Source: Deltaproteobacteria bacterium (lineage in GTDB: Bacteria > Desulfobacterota > Binatia > UTPRO1). Taken from it: DNA of 63,440 nt. The stretch lies in contig JACQEO010000072.1 in NCBI GenBank assembly GCA_016200545.1, positions 1-63,440 of the forward strand, read 5' to 3'. Below, one piece after another: positions 63,269 to 63,440 of the stretch; the first letter of the stretch is position 1; the number at the start of each line of letters is the position of its first letter. Position numbers and translations under genes: made by a program. The notes beneath the pieces are model-generated. The model had not been told where the DNA came from. It was given only the letters and a program-made list of their open reading frames with translations, and did not search any database.

Positions 63269-63440
63269 CGCAGCTCCCACACCTCTGTCGACCAGTAGGT
63301 AGTTTCTGTCGCGAAACGACGGTTTTGCGCGCCAGGCGCGGCCGAGCGCGTCCTCGGCGCGGTCGAATTTTCTGCCAGTTGGAGCGAGATCGGCGACGGG
63401 AATGCCGCGTGGGGGTGATGGGCGGAGCCTCACGTCACGC

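Noticed and set aside
63290..63380. A possible terminator after the ferredoxin (GCCGAG/CTCGGC stem)
   Set aside because: The stem is only 6 bp and the T-rich stretch is about 10 nt away, too weak to claim.
62435..63433. A 332-codon minus-strand frame over the ferredoxin
   Set aside because: It is the antisense shadow of the four-cluster ferredoxin, whose Cys motifs are unambiguous.

Overview
The window is 63.4 kb of high-GC bacterial DNA. It most resembles a deltaproteobacteria-like lineage such as Candidatus Binatota (Desulfobacterota_B). This rests on remembered protein styles, not a search: secreted proteins built from repeated 'Hxx(C/S/G)YKxK ... TDQFG' modules, Cys-rich 'DKCxKAIxKA' modules, Pro/Thr-rich linkers, an N-terminal zinc finger joined to a histone fold, and an aerobic aa3-type oxidase operon with its own haem A synthesis genes. 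Single-base indels in homopolymer runs recur (near 9,500, 24,090 and 38,030), so some broken genes may be assembly errors.

Layout. (1) 276-1562: an MFS exporter whose leader carries a terminator hairpin. (2) 2151-23158: a minus-strand run of large secreted proteins: a cohesin+dockerin protein; a 3491-residue protein that starts with a dockerin and contains a beta-propeller, a MauG-like dihaem peroxidase, Big_1-type domains, a second propeller, TIG and GEVED domains; a 333-residue secreted protein; a frameshifted fragment; an IgGFc-binding-like/Kazal-like protein; and its partial paralogue. A low-GC stretch with a decayed restriction-modification-like gene follows, and a degenerate 44-bp direct repeat lies on both sides of the block. 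(3) 24.5-39.2 kb: mixed housekeeping and metabolic genes (exonuclease III, GNAT, LMF1-like protein, DTW-domain protein, PaaX regulator with desaturase, gamma-glutamyltransferase, acyl-CoA carboxylase beta subunit, class III cyclase, methyltransferase, amidohydrolase, D-2-hydroxyacid dehydrogenase). (4) 39.3-42.7 kb: scrambled accessory DNA with a truncated group II intron, an MddA-like methyltransferase, and toxin-antitoxin genes including an in-frame DUF5615/PIN chimera.

(5) 42.7-51.1 kb: a likely catabolic or lactone/ester-processing neighbourhood (zinc alcohol dehydrogenase, LysR regulator, CmcJ/NvfI-like oxidoreductase, two VOC proteins, paraoxonase-like lactonase, zinc finger-histone fold protein, alpha/beta hydrolase, AHL-lactonase-like metallo-hydrolase, SDR). 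(6) 51.2-54.7 kb: a histidine kinase made of two complete PAS-DHp-ATPase modules in one chain, and a TolB-like propeller protein. (7) 54.8-62.3 kb: an eleven-gene minus-strand cytochrome c oxidase operon (subunit II, subunit I, ctaA, ctaB, small subunits, two subunit III proteins, subunit IV, SCO1, DUF420), divergent from a small membrane protein and a four-cluster ferredoxin.

How they may work together. The surface block could form a cohesin-dockerin complex that displays a haem peroxidase outside the cell. The oxidase operon is a self-contained aerobic terminal oxidase with cofactor synthesis and copper insertion. The 42.7-51 kb genes look like oxidation and hydrolysis steps for a small carbonyl, ester or lactone substrate. 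All three statements are inferences from domain content and gene order.
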